Origin: Zonotrichia leucophrys gambelii
Lineage: Eukaryota > Chordata > Aves > Passeriformes > Passerellidae
Direction: 5' to 3'
NCBI RefSeq assembly: GCF_028769735.1
Contig: NC_088186.1
Span: 11,439,001-11,503,000 of the forward strand
Length of the DNA stretch: 64,000 nt
The notes under the pieces: generated by a model
Seen by the model: the letters and a program-made list of their open reading frames with translations, nothing else
What the model was told of the DNA's origin: nothing
Databases searched by the model: none
Position numbers and translations under genes: made by a program
Part shown: piece after piece, positions 54,049 through 64,000 of the stretch
How positions within the stretch are numbered: position 1 is the first letter of the stretch
How the letters are laid out: each line of letters begins with the position of its first letter

Positions 54049-57000
54049 CATATATATGCATCTTATGTATACTTTTTTCCCTCCCCAAAACCATACCTGC
54101 TGACAGAAGTTCAGATTCACAGGAGACTGAATTGTCCCTGTCAGACATCCCAACCTACAGCTGCGTCAGTAGTTGTTTTAGGGAAAACCTGGGAGGGTGA
54201 TCAGAGATGGTAGTGCTGGTGGTGCATGTGTCCCAGTGTGCTGTGTGTGACACATGCATACACAGCTGTACCAGGCAGGGTACCCTGCTCTCCTAGGAGG
54301 GAGATGGTCCTGGACTTGGCCTTTTCCTTCCTATTAGTCAAATCTTTTACATACCCAGAGAAGTGTCTGGGGCAGCAAGGAACCAGTTCAGTGGCATCCC
54401 AATCTGTCAGGTGTTACAGCAGCTTTGATCTGTCTGAGCCTTTATTGTGGCCCTAGAGCACCCAGCTGTAGCCAGAGCAGGTTGTGGCTGTCCTTGAACT
54501 TTAGTTCATGGAGACAGATGGGGCAACTGAAAATTGTTTCTTTTATTTTTCTTTTTTTCTTCCAGTGAATAAGTTAGTCTGAGCACTCTCACACGTATGA
54601 ACTCCACAAGTACTAAAGGTGTCACTGCAAGTGCAGGAGTATAATTGCCTTTGAAGTAGCCACATGTCCATACAGGTGTTTGCAGTGGTTTCATCTTAGA
54701 AATCAGGACACCAAGTCTCTGAAAAATTGACCTCCTCCAGGACACATGGAGGACAGGACACTTAAGTAGTGCTCAGACGACCTGACTTTCCCAGCATGGC
54801 TGGAGTACAGAGTAGACCCACAGAAGCTGCATGTGTCTGTGAGACGCAAAGATAACAGTGATATTTCCTTATTCCATTCTTCAATGTCACTCTGAACTTG
54901 TTTCTATTCCTATCCTGTCCTGACTTCTGGTGCAGGTAGTCCACCACCATCCACTCTGCAGAGCTGACCAGTGTTGTGAAGACCTAGAATGAAACTTACC
55001 CCATATTTCTGGAAATCCAGGCTCTCCTTTTGTTCCTGTTGGATAAACAACACCATCAATTGCTCTCCACCTTCCACACCCAGCATTCCCCTTCCCCAAT
55101 ACTTGAGATTTGCCAAGACAAATCCTGCTGCACTGGAAAGCTGTTATGTTACAGGAAGTGCTTGGCTCATCTGCACCAAGCAAATGAAAGGCATAGAGAA
55201 AGCAGGCAGGAAGGGTTGCTCAGTATAAGCTGTCCTGGCTGCTGCCAGGCCCACCAGAGGAGACCCACCAGCCTATCTGCACAGACCTAGGAAAGCACAG
55301 AGAGGCAGGTGGGAAGCCAATATCAATTTATGCACAAGGAGTGGCAGCCTTGTCTCTCTTGGCCTGTTGGACCCGGCATGATGTAGTTCCTGCTGGCATC
55401 TGTTTTAGGGCTTAGAGGTCCAAATGGTGAGACTGACACAGGACGTGTCTCTGTTGGACCCAGCTGCTCTGCTTGCTGCTGTGCAGCCCATGGAGCTGTC
55501 TACCAGCAGTTTGTGCCAGTGAATCCCACTGGGCTAGGGCATGTGGGATAGGAGTGGGTGAGTATGGGAAGGAGGAAGCAATGCACCTTGGAAAGGCAAG
55601 TTGTAAGTCCCATCAGGGGAATGGCTGCTGCTGGTACAGGGCTTCAGCCAGTGGTTTGGGAGCAGCAGTGACAACTGGAGCACTAGAACCATCTGCCAGA
55701 CCAGTGGTGTTGGACCCCGTGATTGCCAACCAAATTCCAGAGGGGGAGGCCACAGTGCAGATTTGTGCTCAGTGGTGGGTGCCTGTGGCCATCACGTGCA
55801 GGATGATGGCATAAGGGAAAAAACCCATGTTTCCCTAATACCTTATTGCTAGTGCTGGTAGAAACATGTTCCTGTGGCACTAGCAGCAACTGAATTTCTT
55901 TTGAACCTCTGCATTTTGCCATAGCATGAGAATATTAAGAGCTCTGCCCAAATCTGGCTGGTCCCTCGGCCCTGTGGCTTCTGCAGCTGATGGTGCCAGG
56001 TGGCAGCGCCAGCTGCCTGAGTTGAGAACAGCACCTGTTACTGAACATCTGGTTTGGGAGCAGGACTACCCACAGCACCTGCACCAGGGCAGAACCTACG
56101 ATGAGGTATAACTGTCAGCAAACAGCCCCATCCAGTCTCTGTAACTGCTCTCATCTGATGTAGGAGAACAGCACAGGGTAGAAGTTTACAAAGCAGCTCA
56201 CATGATAAATTCAGCACAGTGTGATTTACCTTTCAGTCCTGGGAAACCAGGCTCTCCAGGTGCTCCTACAAAATACGAGAGGAAAATGCTCATCACAGAC
56301 TATCCAATGCAAATGAATTACTGTGCCTCTACAAATGGCTGCTCTAGCCCCTCAATATGTCTCAAATGTACAAGAGAGGCTGTCAAGAGGTGCAAAGCTA
56401 CAGTGCTTGGAGGAGTGTCCCAGGTGGTGCTGCTGGTGGTGCTGCTCAGCCTGGCTGTTCTCTTGATCAGCAGTATCTCCTAGGAACAGCAAGAAGAGCA
56501 GGATATAGAGGAGAGAGAGCTGCTTCTCCATCTCTTGGAATGTATGGGGCTTCACAGTTCCATTTCAGTGATTTTTTTGTGGGGGCTTTCTCTTTACAGT
56601 CAGGCACTTAAGAGATTTTGATCAATAGGGTTTGTCAGGGTTTTCAGTGGTTTTGTCCATCTCCTGCTGGCATTTCAGTTCAAGTCTTGGGTGCTTTTGG
56701 CCAGGAAATAGCTTCATATTCAGCACGTAAAAAGGGATGTCTTCCCTTTAGTTAGTCAGTGCTGCTCAGTCCCTACACAAGTTCCCTTGTGCTGGCAGCT
56801 GGATCCTTTAGTAGAGACACTTTTCCGGTATTTGCAGCACATTCCTGCTGAAGGTCCTAAGCAGGCCTGGGCAGTGAAAGCCAGTTTCTCAATAGACATT
56901 GTCCTCTTCAGGGGTTCATCCCATTACAAAGGAAACCTCATCCTGTGCCGTTGTTTGATCTCGTTCTTGTGGTCAAGTGGGCACTGCACACCGAGTGGAA

Positions 57001-59912
57001 GGCTGAAGGCTGCTGAAAGCAATGATATACCTAGGCCTGAGCAGCAGGGCTGAGCCAGAGTAGACTTACAAGATGAATCGTGAATATTGTGTGACTAACA
57101 CCATCAGTATTATTTACCTAAAAATAGATGACAAAGATGCTTATGCTAACTGTTTATAACCTTCTGTAGCTATCTGCAAGAAATGTGTTATTTTAAGAAA
57201 CTTCCAACTGAGAGGCTTGTTTGTAAGGTATTTTAGGGGAAAACCCTCCCAGCCAAGACCTGGCTGAGCACTGGCCCTGGCTAAGTGGAAAGCATGCCAT
57301 CAGATTCGGGCATTCCTGAGCTAAAATAAAATCAAGTCACTTTGGCTTGCTGATTTGGGCCTGTAAACACTGGACCCCCTTTCAGGGGAAATCCAGAGAC
57401 CTCACCTATGGGATCTCCTACAGCATGTAGGATTTCCCCAGTTGCCAGGAAGGGTTGCCCTTCCTGTGAAACAGGGCTCCCCAGCGACTGGATGATGTTA
57501 AAATATTTAGGCAATTAGATGTATCCTTCTAAATCACTATCCTGCCTCTTGTATAGTAATGATTAGGTGCATTATCTTGCTAATTTTTTGCTTGTTGCCA
57601 AAGCCAAGCATATAGTTTTATTAAATGTATTATTTAACTTTTGTGTTATTACCTCTATATTCATAGTAAAATAAGACCATTCGTTCCACTGGTATGTTCT
57701 TTAAATTGCCCCTGTCAATTGGCAGAACAAGCACTCAGCATAGTGCCTCTGCATCAGGCCTCTGGGCTGAAGCTCCATGGAGAGCTCCAAAGCTCCTCAG
57801 GGCTGGGAGGCATTTGTGCAGGCTTGCTGTGCTGGGGGCAGGTTAGGGTAGGAAAGGGGAATGGGGAGAGGTCTGATTTTAGGGTCAATGAGAAATTCTG
57901 AGAAGAGTGGTATCTTCTTCTGTGTTGTGGTCCCGGACACTCAAGGACACTGTTTCTGGTGTTCACTCCATGCAAGAGCCATACCCCAAATCAGGCCTTT
58001 CCTATGCTACTTCAGCACCGTTTCTTAGCCTATGGCCAGTCCTGCAGTTCATCTCTGTAGACCCAATCTCCTAATATATGTCCTGAGCTTGGGGGCATTT
58101 ACAGATTAGAGCTGCATATGTTGTACATTACCTTTTGCACCAGGTGGTCCTGCTTTCCCAGGGAATCCCTGGTCTCCCGTTTCTCCTGCAAAGAGACTCA
58201 TTTTTTATGTGCATGTTACAAACTGACCAGAGCAGGGAGTCACAGAATCCTGGGCAACTGGGCCTTGCCTTTCACAGAAATGGGGGAGCTGAGGTAATCA
58301 GATTCAGTCTTGTAACTTGGTTTTACTCTTTTACCTTACTCCTGTTTTTCTATTGAAGACTTAATACACTGGTACTGCCATTCAAAGTCTAAATTTGCAG
58401 TTCACATATGAATTCTTATGAGCTTTGATACATTGTGGAGCCAGTCTATGGATTTTGCTATGGTAGGTCATCTCGCTCAGCTGACATGATTGACCTTCTC
58501 TGTGAGTTGGCTATGAAAACTCTGAAGGAGCCCCATCTCCCTTGCTCCCCGGAATAGAGGTTGCCAGTACATTTCCCACACTGTTCCCCAAAAAAACAGG
58601 CAGGAGCATTTCAGCCTCCCTCCCACCCAGACTCTTGAATACAGACTCAAAAAATAAATGGATGATTTTCTGTAGAAGAAACTAATAAGATACTTCACAC
58701 CCCAAGATCACATCAGATTTGTGACAGGACTTAAGGAAGAAACAGGTCACTCCATGTGTACCAGCATATGTTTAATTGGGGTATTTTTCTCTCCAGTTCT
58801 CCAGTTCCTCATAGCAGCCAGTGCCAGGCCAGCTACTGCTGCAGCCTCAGCTTGCTTCTCCTATGCAAAGGAACAAAACCATCTCATCTCACAGTGCTCA
58901 TCACTGGTTTTGGGGGCCTCACCTTTTGTTCCTGGGAGACCTGCTTCTCCTTTTGGGCCAGAGACACCTGGGATCCCTGGACATCCTTGAAGAATGGCAA
59001 GTCGGTCAGCATCACGCAGTCCCACTATTCTCACCTCTGAGAAATGAAGACAGTCTTTGTGAAGATTATTAAGGCTCTGAAATGTCTTGGAGAGGAAACC
59101 AAATAATTTGGAGTTGAGGAACAGTATAATCAAAAGCATTGAGTATGGAAGTATCAGGGTGTTGAATGGATTGACAGATGGCAGTGAGGATCTCACATAT
59201 TAGAGGAGCCTCTGCATCTCTCTGGCTTCAGGGGAGTTCAGTAGGAGAGGAGGCTGATACATATGACATTGCATGCATGACAAATATACTGTAGTTAATA
59301 AAACAAAAACTGAGAGGTGCCCCAATGGGGTATTCATAGCAGACTGACACTGGTGGATCTGTGGGCAGTAAGGGTAAGAGTTCTTCTGAATTTCCTGATG
59401 GCAGGCCTGTTTGAAATTGCCCCAGGCCTTCTTGGGGAATACAGTGAGAACGCTGTGCTGCGCAGTATCCCCAGACTGATCCTTCGTCTTGTTCTGTATC
59501 CTTTGGTAACTGCACGGAGGCCCTACTGAAAAAAATCCAAACTGGGGGGGAAAACTTCACTGAAGACTGTCTGTTCCTAGACACCCCACTGGTCAGGGAA
59601 TGATGTTACATCACTAATTGGAGCCAGTAGCTTTCTTAAACAGCTGCTGCTGAGACTTCAGCCTCCCCTTACTCTCCTCCCACTGGCAGCCGAATTTAAA
59701 AAAGCATAGAAGGAAAAAAAAACATATGCTACTTCTCCCCCCTCCCCTCTCGCTTCCCAACCTCTTTCTCTTATCAGGGGAGATGAAACAGGCTGTCTCA
59801 GTGAGACAGCAGTAAGGTTTGTGGTTTACTCACCTGAGCAGGTGTCCTCAGCATCACAAATAGTCACTCTTAGGCTGAGCAGTACCAAAAGGACTGGGGC
59901 CACTGTCCCCAT
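50764..59912 (-). CDS. FCN2: Ficolin (collagen-like, fibrinogen-related lectin), complete, nine coding exons
   Basis: Secreted pattern-recognition lectin that binds acetylated sugars and activates complement through MASPs. Exons from 5' to 3': 59912-59834, 59036-58923, 58185-58132, 56265-56230, 55035-55000, 53191-53064, 52666-52537, 52001-51867, 51011-50764. All are GT-AG with consistent phases, giving 960 bp or 319 residues, the usual ficolin length. Residues 1 to about 19 are a signal peptide. Cys25 is the expected interchain cysteine. Residues 44-103 are 20 unbroken Gly-X-Y triplets with a GPKGEAG-type MASP-binding region, and residues 111-319 form the fibrinogen domain, with DHDND matching the Ca2+ site. 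The fibrinogen exons are the familiar four. The bird gene equals no single mammalian paralogue, so the symbol is approximate. Confidence 0.95.
51867..52001 (-). CDS. FCN2: Ficolin exon 8: fibrinogen domain, part 3
   Basis: The acceptor is CTTCTAG and the donor is GTAAGT. It encodes [20 protein letters not shown] and [10 protein letters not shown]. Confidence 0.96.
52537..52666 (-). CDS. FCN2: Ficolin exon 7: fibrinogen domain, part 2
   Basis: The acceptor is TCTTTCAG and the donor is GTAAGG. It encodes [20 protein letters not shown] and [10 protein letters not shown]. Confidence 0.96.
53064..53191 (-). CDS. FCN2: Ficolin exon 6: fibrinogen domain, part 1
   Basis: The acceptor is TTTGCACAG and the donor is GTGAGT. 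It encodes [20 protein letters not shown] and [11 protein letters not shown]. Confidence 0.96.
53623..53990 (-). repeat. CR1 LINE 3' fragment in ficolin intron 5
   Basis: Starts AATCATAGAATCACCC, the reverse complement of the CR1 tail, then GGGTTGGAAGGAACATTAAA, GGCCTTGGACACTTCCAGGG and CTAATATCTAATCTAAATCT. Confidence 0.9.
54010..54060. repeat. (TA)n(TG)n microsatellite
   Basis: About 5 TA units are followed by about 14 TG units and a short TA-rich tail, in ficolin intron 5. Confidence 0.92.
55000..55035 (-). CDS. FCN2: Ficolin exon 5: collagen-like to neck (36 bp)
   Basis: The acceptor is CCAACAG and the donor is GTAAGT. It encodes GTKGEPGFP and then EIW, where the Gly-X-Y pattern stops. 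Confidence 0.9.
56230..56265 (-). CDS. FCN2: Ficolin exon 4: collagen-like (36 bp)
   Basis: The acceptor is TTTTGTAG and the donor is GTAAAT. It encodes [12 protein letters not shown]; 36-bp collagen exons are typical of ficolins. Confidence 0.92.
58132..58185 (-). CDS. FCN2: Ficolin exon 3: collagen-like (54 bp)
   Basis: The acceptor is TTTGCAG and the donor is GTAATG. It encodes six triplets, [18 protein letters not shown]. Confidence 0.92.
58923..59036 (-). CDS. FCN2: Ficolin exon 2: N-terminal region and first collagen triplets
   Basis: The acceptor is TTTCTCAG and the donor is GTGAGG. It encodes [19 protein letters not shown], then [10 protein letters not shown]. Confidence 0.94.
59834..59912 (-). 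CDS. FCN2: Ficolin exon 1: signal peptide
   Basis: ATG at 59912-59910 in GCCATGG context. It encodes [20 protein letters not shown] and ends in DTCS; donor GTGAGT. Confidence 0.92.
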
Positions 59913-59986
59913 GGCCAGTGCTGCTCTGCACAGCTTCCCTCAGCCACTTCCCGGGTGCTGTGGTCAGCACTGACCCATCCAAGCAT

Positions 59987-59995
59987 TTTATATCT
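59987..59995 (-). promoter_or_regulatory. TATA box of the ficolin gene
   Basis: GATATAAAA on the ficolin strand, about 75-85 bp upstream of the start codon, which leaves room for a short 5' UTR in exon 1. Confidence 0.6.
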
Positions 59996-62900
59996 AACAA
60001 ACAGCCTCAGTGCAGGCTCCACCTCTGTACTTGCCCACTGGCTGCTCTCAGGTCTGGGGCCTGGCTGAGTCTCAAGTTATTTCACAGATAAGCCAGTTTC
60101 CAAAAGTCTGGGGTTGGGATGGAAAAGTTTTTGCCTCACTGCCCCGGCCTGCCTCACCTCTGTCCTCAGTAAGTTTCGGATGCTTTTCCCTTATCATATT
60201 TTATTTCTATTTTAGATAAAATGAACCAGCAAAACCATATTTACCTAAGTGTAGACAGCTCCCCTCATCCTCCCTGCTAGTAGCCCTCTATGAAGAGCAG
60301 AATTTACTGTGTAGATGGGAAAACTGAGGCACTGGGAATCAAAAGCCCAAAGTCAGCTGAGGCCAGTGGCAGAGAGAGGCTACACAGCCTGGATCACATT
60401 CCAGTGCTCTTCCTGTCTGTCAGCCCAGCACCACTTTTTGCCCTTCAAGCTTCCATTTGTACATGATTCATGAATGACAGAGTTCAAACTCAGGCAAGGG
60501 TAGGTAGACAGAGCATGTTTGATTCCCCCCCTGCCCCCCCCCCCAACTATCCATTATATTAGTGAGCAGGATTTCTGGTTTCTTTCACCCTGTGCTTTGC
60601 TCATTTCTGGCAGTGTTACTAGACATCCAGTCTGCTTCATCATATTATTTTCAGACCCAGAGCCTGTAAAGTTTATGAATTTTAGTAGAGGGCAGAACTT
60701 AAGTTTTTCCTCCTTATTGTTACATCCCAGTTCAGAGGAGACTGATTTATTGGAGATTTTTCACAGGATATCAGAGGCAGAACACAGCTTCCCCTCAAGC
60801 ACTTCTGTCATAAGGTGCTTCTAACAGCCCAACTTCCAATGATACATAACAGTTTGATGCTAGGCAAATGGAAGAAGGTGAGGGAGAGGTAAGTATTTGA
60901 TTGCCATTTAAATTCAGCATCCCCCATATAGCCCAGATATACACTCATACGCATATTCTTATTCATATATGTAATAATACAAAATAATAGTCCAGTAGAT
61001 GTTGCAGTCATTTTAATTCCTAAGAAACAATTCTGACAGGGAAATGCACCACTTACTTTCGTTCTCCCATCTGGAAAAACTGCAGGAAAATCAGAGGAAT
61101 TGGGGCAAAATGGTCTGCATTCAAGTTTGGGTTTTGCTTTACCTGAGAAAGAGCATCTCAATTGTGGCAGCTGGTGTGTTGCAGTTCTTGGGGCAAAATG
61201 AGATCAGATCCTTTCTTCCTTCAGGAGGAAGCCTCCCAGAAGGAAATAGAAAAAGCATTGGCAGGTGCTAGGGAGAGAGAGATCCATGCAGGACAGTCTA
61301 GGTGAATGGGAGCTGTACCCCTCTCTTTTCTCATCTGTACAGCCTGTGCTGTCCATCTGCAGTGGATTGGTGTCTGGAGTAGGGGGCAGGTGGAAGTGAT
61401 GTAGAGCCAGCCCCCTGCACTGAGAAGCCTTCTCCTGCCCAGTGCCTCTCCTCTCTTTGTGGAAACATCTGCAATACCTTGTTTCAACTTGGAGGCAAAA
61501 GCTGCTGCCTTCATCTGTTTCCCTTTTGTAAATTACTCCAAAAAGCAAAGACCTTACATATTACTCCATAATTACAGTCTCTCTAGGGCTCCAGGCTAGA
61601 TCTGTCTTGACAGATCTAAAAATAGATTAAAAATGTTTGCCCTGCTTTTTCCAGGTACTCTATTAGCAGGTTGCAGGTCTGGGTTGGGCTGAGAATGTAT
61701 GTTATGAAAGCAGCTGTGATGTATCTGCCCAGCACTGATGCATCCCCCTAAGTGTAACCAGCTGTGAGCTCCATCCAACCCGGGGGACATCAATATCTCC
61801 CCACTTTCATCTGGGAAAGCAGCAGTGTCCTTGTTGACGCGGCTACTTTTGGGAGCAGGGAGGAGACTGCCAATGAACAAGCTTAGTCCAAAGTAGGTCA
61901 GACTCCTGGGGGTAGATTTTGAAATTGGTGCAGAGATCAATATGTCCTTAATTGCCTTTCCTCATGCCAGTACCCAGTGAAGGTTGCAGAGGGCTGGTTA
62001 GGCTTGAAAGTATACAAAAATCTTAGATCAAAGAACATCCTGACTTCAGATAATCTTGATATATTCCACATTTTACAACACTACCAAAGAAGAAACCTGA
62101 TTTTGAAAATATGATGTTCTATTTCCAAAACATTTTAATTTTTTCCCCTCAGTGTTGCTATTTTGTAGGAAACTCCTGAACACATAAGTTTTAAAATACA
62201 AATTATTGAAATTTAGTTTCCCAGATGCTTCAAGGTAGAGAAGATAGCTCAAAATAAGGTAACTCTCAGCTTCTTTTTTAAACCTACCCACCCATCAGAA
62301 AAGCAACTTCCAGCTGCATTGTGATATGTAATATGTGGCCTGATGATAGCTCTTTAGCACTGGCATGCTATGAACCTTTTCAAAACCACAAACTCACTCA
62401 CCTATGATTCCCATATGCTGGGTTTCTCCCTCTCATGCATAAGGTTCCAGAGCTCTAACATGCAATTTTAATATCAAGCCATGTGCACGTAATCATGTCT
62501 TTTCTAAACCAGCATTTCCCTCAACTTCAGTGTAACCCCAATTCACCCAAAGGCCTTGCAGTGCAACAAACTGAGTCCATTCAGCCTCTGCTTTAATCTT
62601 AGGATGTGGGGTTTTAATCTACTCCCAAGTCCCTTTTTTGATGATTGTTGCCTGATCCCTTGCTATCCCACTGCTATCATGCCTCACTCTTGATTTAGCT
62701 TAGGCAGCTCAGAGACAATGTTACCTACTCTGTCAGCTAAGATGTGGACTTCAGATCTCCAGAGACACTTTCTGAATTTCTTCTAGAAGGAGGAGAAGAA
62801 TTTCTTCTAGAAGGAGGAGAAGAATTATTTTTTGTACAGAGAAAGCCTATCAAAAACAACTGCAAAAAACCCATAATCTCCTACCTTCATTGTTTTAACA

Positions 62901-64000
62901 GTCTGTATTCTCAATTACAAATCCACCTTGATTTCTTGACAGAAAGCGCAAAGACAGACCATTCAATTGATTGCAATGTCTCTGAAAGAGCAACGAATCC
63001 TGTAGTTACATAAATGCATAATGAACATTCTGTTTCAGCTTTTAATACCTTTCTCAGTGCCCAGTTCTACCCATAAGCTTCACATCATCACTGCCAACCT
63101 AGATGCTGTTAGATTTCTGCTTATTTGAGAAGACAGATTGTGTATAAAGAAGTAATATTATGTAGCACAGTATAAGTACAGTTCAAGGAAAAATATTTCA
63201 AACATATTTTACAGACATAAAAAAGCATTGAAAAAAAGCTGTTATTGAAAAAAAGAAATAAAAATCCTGCCTTCTTTCTGGGAAGCTGGTGGTTATGTTG
63301 TTGGGGTTTCAGGGCCTTGCAATCCTAACAGTAAAAGTGCCATAACAAAATCATCCACTGAAGTGGTAATTTCTGAAATGAAAGGATTCAATGTGCCACC
63401 ACAGATGAGCATGGGAAGCCTTAAACTGCGAGTTTTCTTCTCTTGAAACCTCGGAGGCCATCCTGCTAAACACAGCATTTTCAGCTTTGTAAAATTCATG
63501 CCTGTGTGATGGCCAGGAGCTGTTACTCTGGAACAAACTGCTCCTGTCTGAAGGTTCCCAGAAGAATGCCATTTACACACCTTGGCTGTTTGCAAAAGTG
63601 AGGGCAGCAGCCACCTTTGTTTGTGTATGTGCTGTTATATTAATGGAAAAAGTGGCCAATACGAAGACAGTTTCATTCAGCAGGGAACACCTCATCTCAG
63701 TATTTGTTAGTAATAGCTGTGAACATTTCTTAAAATAAAACAGGTTCAGATAATATCCTTAATACCATGCTGCATGCTTGGGCTAGCCTCTAACAGGACC
63801 AACAAAGCAAGTCTACTTCTGTTCTTCCTACCCAGGCCTCATCCACTACAAGAATGTTCTGAGCTCATTGGTGAGGCTTTCTATGCATTTCAGTTATAGT
63901 AATTCTAAGACAAAATCAAAAATTATTCCAAAATTAAATACAAGAGACTGTAGAAAATGTTACATAGTGTTCAAATGTCTCCTTCATGCTCTAGAAAAGT
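59996..64000. other. Upstream flank of the ficolin gene
   Basis: No gene, RNA or intact element is recognised. It includes a C-rich run at 60525-60544 and a tandem 24-bp duplication at 62774-62821. Open frames here (up to 117 codons) show no domain. Confidence 0.55.
62774..62821. repeat. Tandem duplication, 2 x 24 bp
   Basis: A 24-bp unit beginning GAATTTCTTCTAGAAGG and ending AGGAGAA occurs twice without a mismatch. Each unit contains the small palindrome TTCTAGAA. Confidence 0.9.

Noticed and set aside
1..64000. CRISPR arrays, bacterial operons, riboswitches or tRNA/rRNA genes
   Set aside because: None seen. The sequence is vertebrate with introns and LINE/LTR repeats, and no cloverleaf or rRNA segments were recognised by eye.

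Overview
The window is vertebrate nuclear DNA, almost certainly from a bird and probably a songbird. The evidence is split genes with GT-AG introns, many CR1 LINE copies, avian-type endogenous retrovirus LTRs, and protein sequences for MAN1B1, DPP7 and a ficolin. The bird assignment rests on repeat content and is inference; nothing in the window names the species.

Layout. (1) 1-5.3 kb, plus strand: the last four coding exons of MAN1B1, an ER/Golgi alpha-1,2-mannosidase of family GH47, with stop codon and 3' UTR. (2) 5.3-10.5 kb: intergenic DNA with one probable LTR. (3) 10.9-39.2 kb, minus strand: a complete DPP7 gene (lysosomal dipeptidyl peptidase II). I could place all 13 coding exons; joined phases give 1491 bp, or 496 residues, with Ser164, Asp420 and His445 as the catalytic triad. 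MAN1B1 and DPP7 converge tail to tail. DPP7 introns are filled with mobile DNA: a 1.2-kb solo LTR, a composite element whose two ends are inverted copies of the same U3, three related solo LTRs, a 2.8-kb CR1 LINE with endonuclease and reverse transcriptase remnants, and smaller CR1 pieces. The DPP7 promoter is CpG-rich and carries two CACGTG-centred boxes of the TFEB/CLEAR type. (4) 40.1-47.0 kb, minus strand: a young 6.9-kb gamma-type provirus with two 664-bp LTRs (I count 7 differences), TATGT target duplications, a broken gag, a protease stub, no recognisable reverse transcriptase or integrase, and one intact 362-codon envelope-like frame. It lies about 0.9 kb upstream of DPP7 on the same strand and appears to be inserted into an older LTR. 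(5) 47-50.7 kb: intergenic DNA with LTR debris. (6) 50.8-59.9 kb, minus strand: a complete ficolin gene, nine coding exons, 319 residues, with signal peptide, 20 uninterrupted Gly-X-Y triplets and a fibrinogen-like domain. (7) 60-64 kb: upstream flank without a recognised gene.

The host genes are not an operon and act separately: MAN1B1 in glycoprotein quality control, DPP7 in lysosomal peptide breakdown, and ficolin as a secreted innate-immune lectin. The main novelty is in the retroelements: the inverted-U3 composite at 19708-23554 and the pol-less provirus with its preserved envelope-like frame next to the DPP7 promoter.
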